Source: Centropus unirufus (taxonomy: Eukaryota > Chordata > Aves > Cuculiformes > Centropidae). From it: a DNA stretch of 64,000 nt. How positions within the stretch are numbered: position 1 is the first letter of the stretch; each line of letters opens with the position of its first letter. A program made the position numbers and the translations under genes. This document shows, piece by piece, positions 12,647 to 25,668 of the stretch. The notes beneath the pieces were generated by a model. The model had not been told where the DNA came from, did no database searches, and saw only the letters and a list, made by a program, of their open reading frames with translations. The stretch is taken from assembly GCA_013397695.1 (NCBI GenBank), contig VYZI01000050.1, positions 1,938,314 to 2,002,313 of the forward strand. The letters run 5' to 3'.

Positions 12647-15600
12647 CCTAATTAGCCTTGAGCAAATGAATAAACTCAAATATTTAAATTGTTGTATATC
12701 GAGTCTCAAACCATACTTCGTTTTCATTCTAAGTTTACTAGAAAAGCCATGAATAGTTTGCATCTCTTCATTTAGGAAAATTTAACCGAATTAGTTTGTA
12801 TAAAAAGCCCCCAACAAGTTAAAAACCTGCCCTGGGAACATTGTAGCTCTATCCTGTTAAAAAAGAATGGCAAAAATGTACAAACTTTCCATAGATACAA
12901 TGTACATTTCAAACATCACAAAAAGCATATCCAGAAGTCTTCCTCAAGCACTCTTTTTATTCACTAATAGCCTGTTGTATGTCTACCTATACCGTAGCAA
13001 CCATTTGTGATATATAGAAGTGTCTGCCTACAGTGGATGTGCATTAAATACAGCTACAAGCAACTATACTTTATGTAAATAAACTAAACTAGCTGAAGGA
13101 TATTTTTGCTCTTGTATCTACATCAGAGTTCTTTTGGCATGACTATATGCTTCAGGTGAATTTTTCACACTTCGTAGCAAAGCTGGCAAGACCTTTAAGA
13201 GTTATTAAGTCGTAGGCTGTCTAACGTTTTAGTTGGCAAGACATAAAGTTCTTGACTTGCTCTGCACTAAAGTGCTACAGTAGAATTTACCTAATGTGCA
13301 CATTTGAGAAGGAAGTTGATCCAGACACTTAAATCAAAATCCTGAATCCAGAACAGATTCAGTGCCAATCACAAGTTTCTTTAAAGACTAAACAATGCAG
13401 AAAAGGTACACAAACAAGTACAGACTGTTGCCTTTTCTCTCTGTGTATAATTGGAGCAGACCCTACCCTACCTTGCTCACTTCCTTCCAGAAGTCAGGTA
13501 GCCACTTTTTTACTGCCACACGCTCCTCCAGCAATACAATTTATTAGTCTGGGCTTGCTGCCATGATAACACAGCTATGACTTTCAGAATGGACCTGGTG
13601 TACGTCTGGCTAGCTCAGAATGGAGCTACATAGGAATCTGCTGTGTTTCTATACTGGGTTGGACTTTTATTCCAAAATTAGATATCTACCATGTAGGTAT
13701 CCGCGTCTGAGTTAGTCCTCAAGGCGCTTTTTAGAAGCAGTGAAGAGAAATGGACACATCTGAAGTTCAGTTCAACTCATCCAGAGGTATTGTTTAAAAT
13801 AGGCCAGAGGAATTGTGTGTGCAGGTGTGTAAACTTAAATGGGATGATTTCCAGCCACTTTCATAAAAAGCTACAGCGTGGACTTGAGAACACATGGAAG
13901 CTGCACTGATTGAAGTAAAAGCAAGATGCTATGGGAAGTTAATGAAATGAGTGCCACATGGAGCCATGGCCACAATAGGAAGTGAAGATGTGTGCCTATG
14001 GGTATTAAAGCCTAGTACTTCCAGGACACTACTGCAAAATCCTCTTTTGGAAACAAATAAGATAATTTAGTATTTGCTGTATGCTTTTTATGCACTCATT
14101 TACTGGAGCCTCTTAGAAGAAAAACTAGGACGGTAATGCGACATTTTCCCAGGTAAGAATATCTTGGAACAAACCTGAAAAAAAAAGAGGGAGATTAAGT
14201 AGGTGAAGTGGCCTCTAGAAGACACAGGCTGTGAAGCTGGAGTGTGATGGATTTTCCATTTAGAGAAGGGACCATGAGACAAGAATTACTGATCTTGGTC
14301 TGTGGGAAGGCACAATCCACAAAGATGCTCATGAGGAAGGTAACTGAACAGTCAGTAAGCTTGCAGATAGCTGCTTTATTTTGAGATAAGTTTTGGGGTT
14401 TTCTTTTCTGTATTGCTTTTGTTCTAAATAAATCTTTAATTTTGGGACTGCTGCCCTTGTGCTGAGGGGTGACAGCCATGGTGAGTTGGCTGAAGAGTAA
14501 CTGGGTCAGCAGTGTTTAGGGACTGGTTTTCTGGCTGCTTTACAATGGTGAAACCATGCACTGCAATCCTGTGTTGAGTTAAAGATTCCCGTGCTACCTG
14601 CAAGCAAACAGATAGCTCTGCAGATGGCATGGCAGTGCAATGCCAGTCTTGCTTCTCAGTGGTATAGGATGAGCCAAACTTCTGTGTGCCAAGCATGGGT
14701 CTCTGCTCCTGGAGAGGCTTCATGTATCACCAGCTCAGCAATCATCACACTAGCACTGCAAATACAGCTCCAAATACCTTCAGGGTCGAGAAGCACAATT
14801 CCTCAAATTCACTGGCTAAGGCTCATTTACAGTTGTTTGCCTTATTATTTATATGCTAAGAGGGGACAAACTAAACCAGCATATACTGACATAGTACTGA
14901 ATAAGCCAAGAATTTTCAATTCCACTTAAATTGTAAAACCAAAATATCTTCCTATTGGTGTAGAGGTCCTATACACTGGGGTCTCCTCATCCACTGAAAT
15001 GTGGGATGGCTGTATCAGTGTCCCATATGTATTACTCAATCAGATTACTTGCATGGAAATGATCATAACAGTCAGGTCAGGAAACCGTTGCAGGCTTTCA
15101 GCAGCCATCCAACATGAGACTTAAATCTTCCAAATAAATAAACTGGTTGTGAAGTGTCAGATATTTCTCACTAATTTTGAAAGAAAGTCATTTTGAAAAA
15201 CTTGTTCGCACAGCATATTTCCATATGTCCGATCTGGCCGTTTGCATGACTCTTCTGTGAAACACCCAGTTAAGTAAATTTATTTGATCTGCAGCCATTT
15301 TTGACATAGATTCAGACAAGATAACCCAGGGCATCTTTAAGGAACAAGTCAGCAGAAAGAGGGGTTTATTTTATTTTAAAGGAATACCTCTAACAAACCT
15401 CAACAGCCTCCATCTGGGGTTTATTTAATTCACCTGTGAAAGTACTTTTCAAAACTCTCACAAGATCAGCCTTTCAATGGCAATGAAAGATTATTTTCCT
15501 GCTGAAGAGGGATAACTTTATTAAATAACCCAGGCTTTTCAGACCGGCAATTCATAGCAAGAAGTACTCTAAGCAGAGTTACCTACTCTGTGTTGGAGAT

Positions 15601-16533
15601 ATTTTTTCCCTTCATTGATTCTCACTTGTAAGGCCACTTTATGGAAATCCCTGGATATACCCAACTTTTTCATATCGGACCTTTCAGTCTTGAGGCTGTT
15701 GAGCAGCATTTCATCAGTGTAGCACGTAAATGTCGTAAGGCTTACTAAAAATAGGGACACATAACTCAAAGGGTATGATTTCATGTCACTTATGACGATG
15801 TCTCTCTCCACACTTTTCATCTTAAAACTTTTCATAACCTCCCAGTTTGGATCCATAAAAGCAATTTCTAGCATTAGACACTTGTTCCTTGCTTTGAAAG
15901 AACAGTTAGGAACATAGCCCCAGGGGATAAATTAATGACCCAGCTACACACCGATAAGCTAGTGTTTACTCTTTGTTTGACAGGCTGGCAACAAATTTCA
16001 CCCCTAATTTCCCCAAATCCTTTAGAAGAGGTTGCATTTATTTTGATTCCTGCTGTTTAGCCAGGTGTAGTACAGCCTAGCAGATCAAACCAAAGTCTCT
16101 TTGGGTAAATGCACTCTGCAAGGTGAGGCATGGGTCAGGGCATGATTAAAGGCTGTATGTCTAGCTCTGGGCTGCCAAGGTGTGGGTGGCATGCACGCAC
16201 ATTTTTCTCAGGGCAGCTCAGCATCCAGGTTCCCTGTCTTCCCCAGAGGATCTGGTTGTCCATGACATGGGCCTTTTCAGCAAGGAGCATGCACCAGATG
16301 GCTTGCTCAAATGGGGTTGTTTGACAGTGCTATAAGGCACTCTGGGACGGGCACTGGAAACCCACATCAAGCCTGTTTGGCCTCACTTGTTCTGCTACAG
16401 GCTTTGCTGCTAGGTGAGGGCAGCCTCCTCTGCCTCCCAGCATGGGTTTGCTCTGGGCTCTCACAGGAACCGTCTGCTGTCATCAAAGCATTAAGTTGAT
16501 CTTGTGCACCACAGTGGACTTGGACCCCTGCTC
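12647..16533. other. Anonymous non-coding sequence, no gene seen
   Basis: AT-rich unique sequence. The longest frames are 112 codons (14,591-14,929, +) and 101 codons (15,569-15,874, -); neither translation resembles a known domain. No CpG clustering, no LINE tail and no long tandem repeat were seen. Confidence 0.65.
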
Positions 16534-16612
16534 AAAAAAGCCTTATAAACACTCAAATCATGATAAGGTCAACGTGAAGCATTATCAGCTAATTACATAA
16601 TGACTATGGCCT
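16534..16612. promoter_or_regulatory. Possible enhancer-like stretch with inverted GATA pair
   Basis: Within about 80 bp there are TGATAA (16,561-16,566) and its inverted partner TTATCA (16,582-16,587). An AAGGTCA nuclear-receptor-like half-site overlaps the first (16,565-16,571). A TAATTA homeodomain core follows at 16,590-16,595, then ATAATGAC. The density and inverted arrangement suggest a cis-regulatory element. This is inference from motif texture; no conservation or chromatin data are available. Confidence 0.3.
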
Positions 16613-18770
16613 TCCTTTTCGGTACAGAATTCTGGAAACTGTTTGGTCTCCCTTTGGTCAAAGGCCAGACTGGGCTTAGCTGTCACCCTGTGGGGTGGTA
16701 GAGAGCTCTGGTGGATGCACAGCAGCTTTCCTGACTCCACTAGGTCCACTGAAAATTAAAAGTGTTACTACATTTGGATCTACTATTTTCAGAACCTGAT
16801 CTCAGTGGGCAATTAGTCACTGGAGAATGAAATAAATACTTGCTTAGAAAAGAGACTTCGTGAGATGAGTCAGTTGTCGGTCTCTGTTCTCTCCCCCAAG
16901 AGGCAAAGTGTTACTCAAATGCTAGTCATCAGAGCAATTAGAGTATTCTATTAGCTTGTAATCCAGGCAAAAGATCTGTAATGGTGTGAAGTAAGAAGGA
17001 GGGATATTCCTACATGTTTTAGACATCCACTCACCCTCCGCATGGAGAACTAAATTCCAGCTCTCCAACAGATATATGCCAAAGTTCACATCAGTTTATG
17101 TTTATGTTCCGCACATTTGTTCCTAAATTAAACTTATGGCACATTTCTTATTCGAATTTAAAAGAATGAGTGAAGTAATTTTTTTCCCCCATGAAAATAT
17201 CTTGGCACAAGTTCTTCAGTATTTTCAAACATAATTTTTAAAATCACTTTCTAGAAAAAGCAGAAAGACAATGCATATTTACTTGACCTTAACTATAAAT
17301 AGATTTTCAGCCTCTGGATTCCTCATGCAGAGCCTAGAAAACAAAAGAGCCTCGCTCTTGAGTGAAAGGAATACTATCTATTGTGAACCCAGGGCCAAGA
17401 GGCTGCTGAACTCATGCCCACCATTGGCTATTTTAAACCATTCAAACCTTGTCCGTGTTGTCTTGTTATAGTGTCCCTACCAGCACTCCAGAAATCACCC
17501 CTCCCTCAACAGTTCCCTTTCTTTCTAGCAACCTCAATAACATACCAAAGGCAATCCATGCTCAGGGGCAAGACTCTCATCAGCCCCACTATCATTCAAT
17601 GGGATCAACCCACTCCCCTCTTGGACCCTAGTTTACAACAACATCCTGCCACCCTTTTTCACCCGTGGCAGGTATCCTGTGTTTGACGAGCAACTGGCTG
17701 CCCCAGGATGGAGGCAAGGGTGTCTCCTTGTAGGGTACCCGTGCATTGGTGCAGTGCCAGCAGTATGGGCTTCTCGGGAACCCTCCTCCTTCTCACCTAG
17801 CAGCAGAAGTGGGTCTGGCAAAAATTAATGGGCAAAAGTACTGCCTAAGAGCCACAGAGCACAATCAGGCGGGCAGCAAAAATATGCATGAATAGGTGTG
17901 GCCTTTCTTTGGATGTGAAATACTGCCCATGAGGCATGGATTTCAGGACATGTGGTGTCCTGACTTGCAGGTTGCCTTCCTTCCAGCTCACCCCTAGAGA
18001 GGCAGGAAGAGGGTATGTAGGGGTGTGAAGCCTCTCATGTGAGATCCATCCTGATCATTCGGCTCAAGGGGGTCAACCATTCGTCATGAACATGTGTCAG
18101 AGCAGCCTGGCCTGACACCATCACTCCTTACCAGACAACATGACACCTTTGCACTCCTTTCTCTCCTCCAGGTCCCAACACAAGTTCTTAGGAAGCAGTC
18201 CCCCCTTCCTGTCTCTAGCATCCTCCATGAGCCAGCCATGCTCAGCTGTCTTGGTTCAGAAAGAGACCACAGCTTAGGGAAAATCAGGCTGTGAAGTTGA
18301 CTGTCTTGTGCTTCAGGGAAATACAAGGCTGGCCAGGAGAAGAACTTCCAGGGAGCAGAGCAGGGTGCTGCAGATGGAAAGATCTTCCAAGGCTGGAAGG
18401 TCGTGAGGAGGTAACAGTAATGGTGATGCTTCTGGAAAGGCCCTGCTGGGGCTGAAGCAACTGTGAGGTACATCTCAGAGAGGTAGCAGCAAGGTGACTG
18501 GCTTCCTGCCACAAATGCAGTGGGGCTAGCTCCTAGAAGCTCCCATGTCTAGAATGCTGGGGCACACATCTGGTGCTCAGAGGCTGGGAAGGGTCTACAA
18601 AGACTGAGGAGTGCTGTGACCTCTCTGGGCAGTTGGTCCAGACCTATTTTTTGCTCTCTCATTGACCTCACCTTTCTTCCTGCTTCTTCCACTTCTTAAA
18701 AATACAGCCAAAACACTCCCCAGGTTCTTTTTACTGATACCTTCACCTGAGCTGCTCTGTCTTGGAACCT
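16613..18770. other. Anonymous non-coding sequence, no gene seen
   Basis: Mixed composition, somewhat GC-richer from about 17,650. The longest frame is 142 codons on the minus strand (18,084-18,512); it overlaps other open frames on both strands and matches nothing I know. It abuts the 3' tail of the minus-strand CR1 on its right. Confidence 0.6.
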
Positions 18771-19290
18771 AGAATCATAGAATCTCTAACCTGGAAAAGA
18801 CCTCTAAGACTGAGTCCAACAGTACCTGTCTACTGCTAAACCATATACCTAAGCACCACATCTACCCATCTTTCAAATACTTCCAGAGATGGGGACTATA
18901 CCACCTTCCTGGGCAGCCTGTTCCAGCACTTGATGACCCTCTTGGTAAAAAATGCTTTCCTAATGTCCAATCTGAACCTGCCCTGGTGCAGCTTGGGGCC
19001 ATTCCCCCTTGTCCTATCACTTGTCACTCGGGAGAAGAGACCAGCACCCACCTCTCAACAACCTCCTTTCATGCAACTGTAGGCACTGATAAGGTCTCCC
19101 ATCAGCCTCCTCCAGGCTGAACAACCCCAGTTCCCCCAGCTGCTCCTCTTAAGTCTTGTTCTCCACCCCTTTCAACGACTTCATTGCCCTTCTCTGGACA
19201 CGCTCCAGAACCTCAACATCCTTCTTGTAGTGAGGGGCCCAGAATTGAACCCAGAATTTGAGATGTGGTCTCATTAGTGCGGAGTACAAG
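18771..19290 (-). mobile_element. CR1 LINE fragment, 5'-truncated, minus strand
   Basis: Read on the minus strand, the element ends at the left with the CR1 terminal octamer, seen on the plus strand as AGAATCATAGAATCT, and the CR1 tail (complement of 'ctggaaaagacctctaagac ... gagtccaac'). Moving right it passes through the region encoding the C-terminus of CR1 ORF2, downstream of the reverse-transcriptase core. Recognisable landmarks include CTCCTCCAGGCTGAACAACC, CTTCTCTGGACACGCTCCAG and GTGAGGGGCCCAGAATTGAAC. Homology stops at about 19,290, after the 'gcggagtacaag' word, which is a typical 5' truncation from incomplete reverse transcription. Indels and stops break the frame, so it is dead. 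It is the same general tail type as the copy at 42,051-42,725. Confidence 0.93.
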
Positions 19291-21169
19291 TGCGTTTTAT
19301 CCCAAGTGCTACCAACAGGCTACGCCTCTGGGTTGTGAGGCTATGTCACTTTGCTGACCTGTGTCTCAACTCCTGACTGGGTGATGTGGGAAAGGATGAG
19401 TCTCAACTCCTCTCATGCCAAGATGTGTGCAGTCCCAGCAAGGGCTACCACCACCACTTGGTGAAGACAAAAGAGAACCCATGTTCCTTCATTTCACATG
19501 CCCTGCATTGTGGATCTGAAATCCTGGAGGGAAGAAAAGGGAGAAGCTTCTTCAGTATGTGTAAGCAACCAGACAGGCTAATTTTGTGTAGGTGGAGTCT
19601 GGCTGCTGCGTCCTCTGTGGGCTGCTAGGCAGAGATTCAGACAGCCCTGGGGAAAGGGTGCAGAAGGCAGCTGGCCCAGAGTTCTTGTCTAGCCCATATT
19701 TTTCCCTATCCCCTGCTTTTGCTAGGAGATACTGGTGGATAATATTGTGAGTCAGGCAGTGCTTATGCGGTCTGCTGCATTTCTCCTGGGGGCTGTAGGT
19801 GTTTTGATTTTGTGGTTTTGGGTTTGGTTCTCTTCCCTCCCCCACTTCTGTCAATAAATGAAATGAAATGGTAAGGAGGAATAACTAGAATGAGTACTTA
19901 CAAAGTGAATGAAGTCTCTGACTGGGAACCTCAGCTAACATTTACATTTTGCACAAAATGCTTTTACTGTCAGAGACTGTCAGGTCAGTGAAAACTCCAG
20001 TAGAAGAGCCCCTTCTGACCCATGCTAGCCCCCAGTATAGGTGCAGACAGCAGGGAACAATGACATGAGCAAAACACACATTAGCTACAGGTAGTCCTTA
20101 AAATCTCCCGTCGTGTAACTAACAACACAAATACCAAAAACAAGGCAGGATTGAACTAACATAATTTGCCACATTGAGATCCAGGTTCTGAAGAGCACAA
20201 TGGGAACTGATAATCTCGACAAATGTTTTAATAGACATGTAATCCAAATCCCTGTATTGAAGTCAGTATGCCAAATGAATAGCTTCTTTGTATTTCAGTT
20301 GTATAGTAATAGCTTAATTGAAGTAATACAAATCTCTCCCTAACTAAAGAAGGTCTCCAGTGTCAGATTTAGTCTGTTTCATGAGACAGGACACCATTGG
20401 TTTTGCCCACTTCTCCACCCTCATAATGTATCTGTCATCTGTTTTGCCAATCTCAACAGGATCCAGAAATTACTAGGTAATATTAACCAAACTTTTCACG
20501 CTTACAAATTAGCTTTTAAGTTTCTCATTTGCTTTTAAATGTGTCCTGGGAATGCATTTTGGGTAATTTTAAACAAACCAAGGGGAATGCCAAGAAGATC
20601 AGGGGACAGAGGACTGTAGTAACTGGAGAGAAAAATAATCTAGGCTGTTGAAAGGCTTTCTTACTACGCATGGACAATTGTAAATCAGCTTTAAAGAGGC
20701 TGCAGAAGTAAAATTAATTTAGTTTAGTAACTATATCCAAGGGGAAAGAGAAGACTCTAACATAGCTTCTGGACTGAGTTCCTCTGAGTTAGGCAAGGGC
20801 AGCAATGGTACAATTAAGTAATTCAAGGCGTTTTCTATTTCTAGCTTTTCTTCTGTTTTAGTTCTCTGGAAGAAAAAGCGTGAGATGGAAAGAAGACGAC
20901 ATGACAGGAAGAAAATTCTAAACCAAATCTTTTCTAAATTCCAGTCTGGGATGATCAAATGCTCAGATCTTAGTCACTACATCTTCCCCAAAATTACCAT
21001 GAAGCATTGCTACCGTTTTTGGCCAGCTCCTATGGACAACATGTCAGTTATGATTTTGCAAGAATAAGGTCACAAGAAAGGACCAACACAAGTTTTGTTC
21101 AATGACAGATGTCATTGAAATAGCTCCTTTTTCTGCTAACCAAAAGTATACAATGCAATTGGATTTAAC
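19291..21169. other. Anonymous non-coding sequence, no gene seen
   Basis: Unique sequence after the CR1. The longest frame is 100 codons (19,552-19,854, -), unrecognised. No repeat or motif cluster stood out. Confidence 0.6.
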
Positions 21170-21440
21170 TACATAAAAAATATGTGGGGGTTAATTTATG
21201 AGAAAAGATTTAGATCAGAGGTGGTAATTGTATTTGTAACAGGAGAAACATTTCTACTAACTCAAAACTTTAGGTTGTGCACCTACGTACATCAATGAGA
21301 AGGTGGAAGAAATAAGCAAGAAAATCTCTTTATAGTAAGATCCACAATTCCCTATGGAATTGTCTCCCATAGGAGCTGATGAAAAAACACAGTCATTTTT
21401 GTTAGATCTGACCAAATTCCAGACCCCAGGGCAACACTGC
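21170..21440 (+). mobile_element. Possible ancient CR1/L3-type LINE tail
   Basis: The stretch around GGAATTGTCTCCCATAGGAG (21,356-21,375), followed by 'gatgaaaaaacacagtcatttttgttagat', recalls the 'gaa-ggtctccca-aggaa-tgatgaaa' passage near the 3' end of old CR1/L3-type LINEs (the region coding for the last residues of ORF2). Upstream sequence is too decayed to align by eye, and no terminal octamer is seen. The limits are approximate. Alternatively it is unique sequence with a chance resemblance. Confidence 0.25.
21344..21373. other. Two overlapping, mutually exclusive short hairpins
   Basis: ACAATTCC (21,344-21,351) pairs perfectly with GGAATTGT (21,356-21,363) across the loop CTAT. In competition, CCTATGG (21,351-21,357) pairs perfectly with CCATAGG (21,367-21,373). 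Both are exact by inspection. They sit inside the suspected old LINE tail, so they may be a relic of its sequence rather than a functional RNA. Confidence 0.5.
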
Positions 21441-24400
21441 ACTTTCACTATATTGATTGTCAGGATCAACCTGGTTTATTTCTTTCATGAAATTTTCTCT
21501 TATAAAGAACTTACTTTATTTTCAAAATAAAGCAAGGAAACGGGCACTGAAAAGCTGGCACAGAGAGGTCAGAAATAGGTGAAAACAAAGGTGGGAGGTG
21601 CTGTCAGGATCTTTCCTAAACTGCTGACGTGGCAGCCTGATGGGCAGGGTTACCAGTCCTGACATCTCTGCAGGGATTACTGTGCTTCATTACGCAAGAG
21701 CAGAAAATACTCCAATCACTTGGCTCCTTTTCACTCATCTGCTGCATAGAGGTTAGACTGCAGTGAACCACCAGATCTTATCAAAGAGTAAGAAGAATTG
21801 AGGAGGTCTGAACAGTAGAACTGCTGGAGCTTGGTCTGCGAGGAATTTTGTCTTGTGGTTGGGTTCTCTGATGTCTAAGAAGGTGTGAGTTTTGCTTGAA
21901 GCTTTACACTCAAGAGGAGCATTCATTCACAATTTCTGTCTTCCACGTGAGTTCTCTAATGCTTCAAGAGATGTGAACTCATGTCACATTAATTTCTTGG
22001 AAATGGCACAAACGGGCTCTCTTCTCTTTAGTCTCTCCTGTTTTCTTGATAACCATACACAAACACACAGACTCTTTGAGACCTCTCTACTGCTAACAAA
22101 CTCAGTTTATATCAGTTGTGCTTATGCCCCAGCCATTATCTCCCACCCTATATTACTTCCTTTCTAGAGGCTTTTGTAGGATCAGAGCAAAGAGCTGAAT
22201 TGCCCAGAAAAATATTTAATTGGAAAATGCTCTTGAATAGACCAGGTCAGCTATGATCCCCCCTTCAAAATGTTCAGGCCAACAGAAGGAAGAGGGGCAG
22301 TCCCAGAACATGAAGGGAGTCTGAGGGCAGGAAGGGAGCTCAGTGGCTTCCGCCAGCAACAGGGCTGTCTTGAGGTAGCTGGCAATGAGCCTGCAGCATA
22401 AAAATCATGCCTGGAAGATTTAAAAAGCGGTCCCAGGACAAAGTTCACTGGTTGAGTCCAGACTGTGTGTGTTCACAGGTATTCATGAGCTACCCTGTGG
22501 CTATGTGTTAGGTACAAGGATAGGTATAGGGCAGGGGTTGTTTTCCTGATGGAAATCATGTCCATGCCAGAGCTGGAGCATAACAAGCACACAGACCCTT
22601 TGTTATGGACATGTAAGGCATTTCTTTCTTCTCAGAAAAAGGCATCTTTAAGTGAATAGAAATCTAAATGGGAAGAGTTGCAAAAAGGAGAGTATGTGTT
22701 GAAAGTGACCTGCTGGGTTTTTCACTAACTGCTGCTCCCACTCGCCTTTCATTTCCATACAGTTCGTCCCAAGGGCAGGCTGTACAGCCTGGTGGTGGCA
22801 GCAAGCCAGTGAGAACTGGGAGAGTTTCAGGCCAAAAGCCTGCCTAAACTACCGACTCACAGTGCAACTGCCTAAGTTGCCAGACCTCTTTGTGCCTTGG
22901 ACCACCAAGATCAAGAACTGAGCAAGACATGGAGGTGAAAGATAAACAAATACTGATTTATGCCTTTCTGAATCAGAGTGTCAGAAAGAGGTAGCTGGTA
23001 GTGAAGATTTCTTTTCGCAAATTAAATTTTACTCTGTACATTGTTGCGGTCAGAAATGATATGGCCACCACAGAGAAACAATAAACACCCTAAATCCTGG
23101 CAATCAGAGGAAATCCATGGTCAACCATCTATTTAGATGAGTGTCATTCTCATACATAGCAGTTGGTTCAGTTCACATGGCTTCTGGTAAACTGAAATGC
23201 TGCTTTATAGTAAATCCCATAGCTTTTAAATGCCATATTTTCACTGCTGCTTCCTACAGCTTCTTATGAGGCATTGGTTCTCTGATACTGCCCTGGCAGG
23301 GTGAGCACGCCCATTTTAACTACTTTGTGTGTTGATGCCCAGTTTTCCTCCTTTACTGTAGTAGATATGTCAAGTGTGCCCTGACTGATTTAACTTCGTC
23401 TGCCTGTCTAGTCGGTGAGGACTGGAAAATTTACATGTATGGAGAAACATTGAGTTAATAATGAGTTGCTGAAAAGGTTTTGGGTCACATCCAAGTCTGT
23501 GTTTCCGAAAATGAGACCCAAGGCAAGAACTACAGACTCAGGAAGACACAAAACTCAGATTCACTTTTTACCCTAACAAGGGGTTTTTTTCTTCATTTCA
23601 AAGGAAATTCTGTTCAGTTACGCACATGAAACTTCAACAATTTGAGGATGTAATTCTGCAATTCTTTGTCAGGCAAGTCTCCCGTTGACTCAGTTATTTC
23701 AAAAGCACTGGTGCCTGCATATGAATGGCAGGATATGGTGCAAATTTATGATCATGGAGCACTCTGCTGTGTCCTACTTTCACATTTTTTTAAAATTCAT
23801 TTTATGGGAACATCAAGGGAAAAGGATCCTGGCCTCAATTCATACAATTGGAGTTTTGCCACCTACTTCTGCAGAACTAGGCTTCCTCCTGCTCTGGTTT
23901 TTACCAGATGAACAAATCGTGATACCTCCGAGAACTGCATTTCTGGAATGAGCCTTGAAACAGCACCCAAATATCACCAGACAGTAGATTATTGATTTTA
24001 AGCAAATATAGAAAATTGGGGCTTAGGATATGGTGAATCAAAAGTGTGTGCCATAATGGCACTGTGACAAGAAAGTTCACTCTGCAGAGAAAATCTTGCA
24101 TGGCAATGCCTATAGCTTTTGGCAAAGGGACTGCTCATCGCTAATGTCCTAACTTTCCTATCCTCCCGACCTCTCTTCGTAATTTAAACTGTCTTGATAG
24201 AAGGTGAAAGATAAGATGGATTAATAAAATAGCTTTTCTCCACACCTAAATCATGTACAAAGTATGATCTATGGCACTGCTGGTGTCATAAAATAGAGAT
24301 GTGATATCATTGCCTTGACATTATCTCCCTTGCTACCCTTGAACTCCAGAGACTTCAATGGCCTTCAAATAAATGGTATTTAAACAAACCACTTTTCAAA

Positions 24401-24485
24401 TGGTCTTGTGGAACCTATTTAATCATTACCAGGAATAAGTGGTCATTGCAGAGAACTGGATTTTCCTGACTGCACCAGTAATAGT
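21441..24485. other. Anonymous non-coding sequence, no gene seen
   Basis: Unique sequence. The longest frames are 91 codons (21,892-22,167, +) and 88 codons (23,685-23,951, +), with no recognisable product. No tandem repeats or CpG clusters. Confidence 0.6.
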
Positions 24486-24543
24486 CAGTGCGCTCAATCC
24501 CTGGGGATCAGAAGTTGGTTTACAACTTTTTTGAGCGCAACTG
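24486..24543. other. Nested hairpin structure of unknown function
   Basis: The outer stem is TGCGCTCAA (24,489-24,497) with TTGAGCGCA (24,531-24,539), perfect over 9 bp. It extends by CAG (24,486-24,488) with CTG (24,541-24,543) past a single bulged A. Inside is a second stem, AAGTTG (24,512-24,517) with CAACTT (24,523-24,528), loop GTTTA. The CpG-containing arms are unusual in this CpG-poor surrounding. No protein or known RNA family is recognised. It could be a structured RNA element, a small MITE relic or chance. Confidence 0.45.
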
Positions 24544-25434
24544 CAGTATTTAACCAGTTTGAAAAACAATGTTGCAGATTTACCAGCCTCCAATCACAGC
24601 TTTATTGTGTGGAGCATTTGGCAAACTGCTGAGCTTAAACTAAGAGTTCCTACCAGTTAAATGTACATTTTGTTATATCTATATTTCTCTCCCTCCCTCT
24701 CTCTGTGTATAATATATGGATATTTATCTTCTTAGCCTTAAATTTCAACATTTGTACAAAGGGGCCAACAAGAGCATAACTTAATCCAGGATTGGGACTG
24801 AATTCAGCGCTGGTTAATCACCGTGTTTCATATGGAAATAAGATTCCCCATTCTTTATCCAAATATGCAATTAGTCATAGTGGTTACTGTAAAAACAGAG
24901 TGAATCTGAGAAGATGCATCTGCTTAGACAGGAGAAAAAAAAAAAGCCCCAAGGAACTGCAAGTACTTTCTTTCTCATGTAGTTACCCTCGTGTAGCACC
25001 ACCAAAGTTCTCTGAGCACAAGTTTCTCTCTTTAACTGCGTCCACAGAGTGCAGCAATGGGTGCACGTACATGCTATATGTCAGCCCTGTGAGGAGTATA
25101 ATGATAGTTCCCATCTATTCTCATTTTTCCACTCCACGTTTTGGCCTGTTTCAGCTTTATGTCTTATGCCATCATGCATCTGAATGGGTAGCTGTGGATC
25201 TTAAACACTGGCATTTATGTGTGAGATGTAGTAAACTGGGAAGTTAGATCACCGCGGACAAAAGGGAAAAAAAAAAAAAGAAAAGAAAAAGCTGTTATCT
25301 AACAAAATCCAGTGCTCCATATGTTGTCTTGCAGGTGTCCGTTTATGTTCTTCAGCTGAGTACTTAATGGCCCTACTTTTTGCATAAGCGCTGTCAGGTT
25401 TTCGGTACCTGTTTATGTCCTCATGTCCACCACT
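24544..25434. other. Anonymous sequence with A-runs left of the CpG-rich block
   Basis: Contains a pyrimidine tract (24,684-24,704), A11 at 24,935-24,945 and A13 followed by G/A-rich sequence (25,267-25,290). An open frame of 151 codons (24,792-25,247, +) has a low-complexity lysine patch from the A-run and no recognisable domain; I do not call it a gene. Confidence 0.55.
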
Positions 25435-25668
25435 CCACGAAAGCATTTCCTGCTAGCAAAGCGCTCCTCACGCGAGGCAGAGAACGGCTTTTTTCTCAGC
25501 AAAGCCATCCCTGCAAAGCAGGAATTTCCCCCCACCCCTGCGCCCAAAAAGCTAAGAGAAAGCTATTCCATCTTCCTCGGCACGGAAGGCCAATGCCACA
25601 TGTTTCAAGGCCAACTGAGCGGCCCCTGCTCGGGGCGGAGTTGGGGGAGGGAAAGGCTTTTTCTTCCC

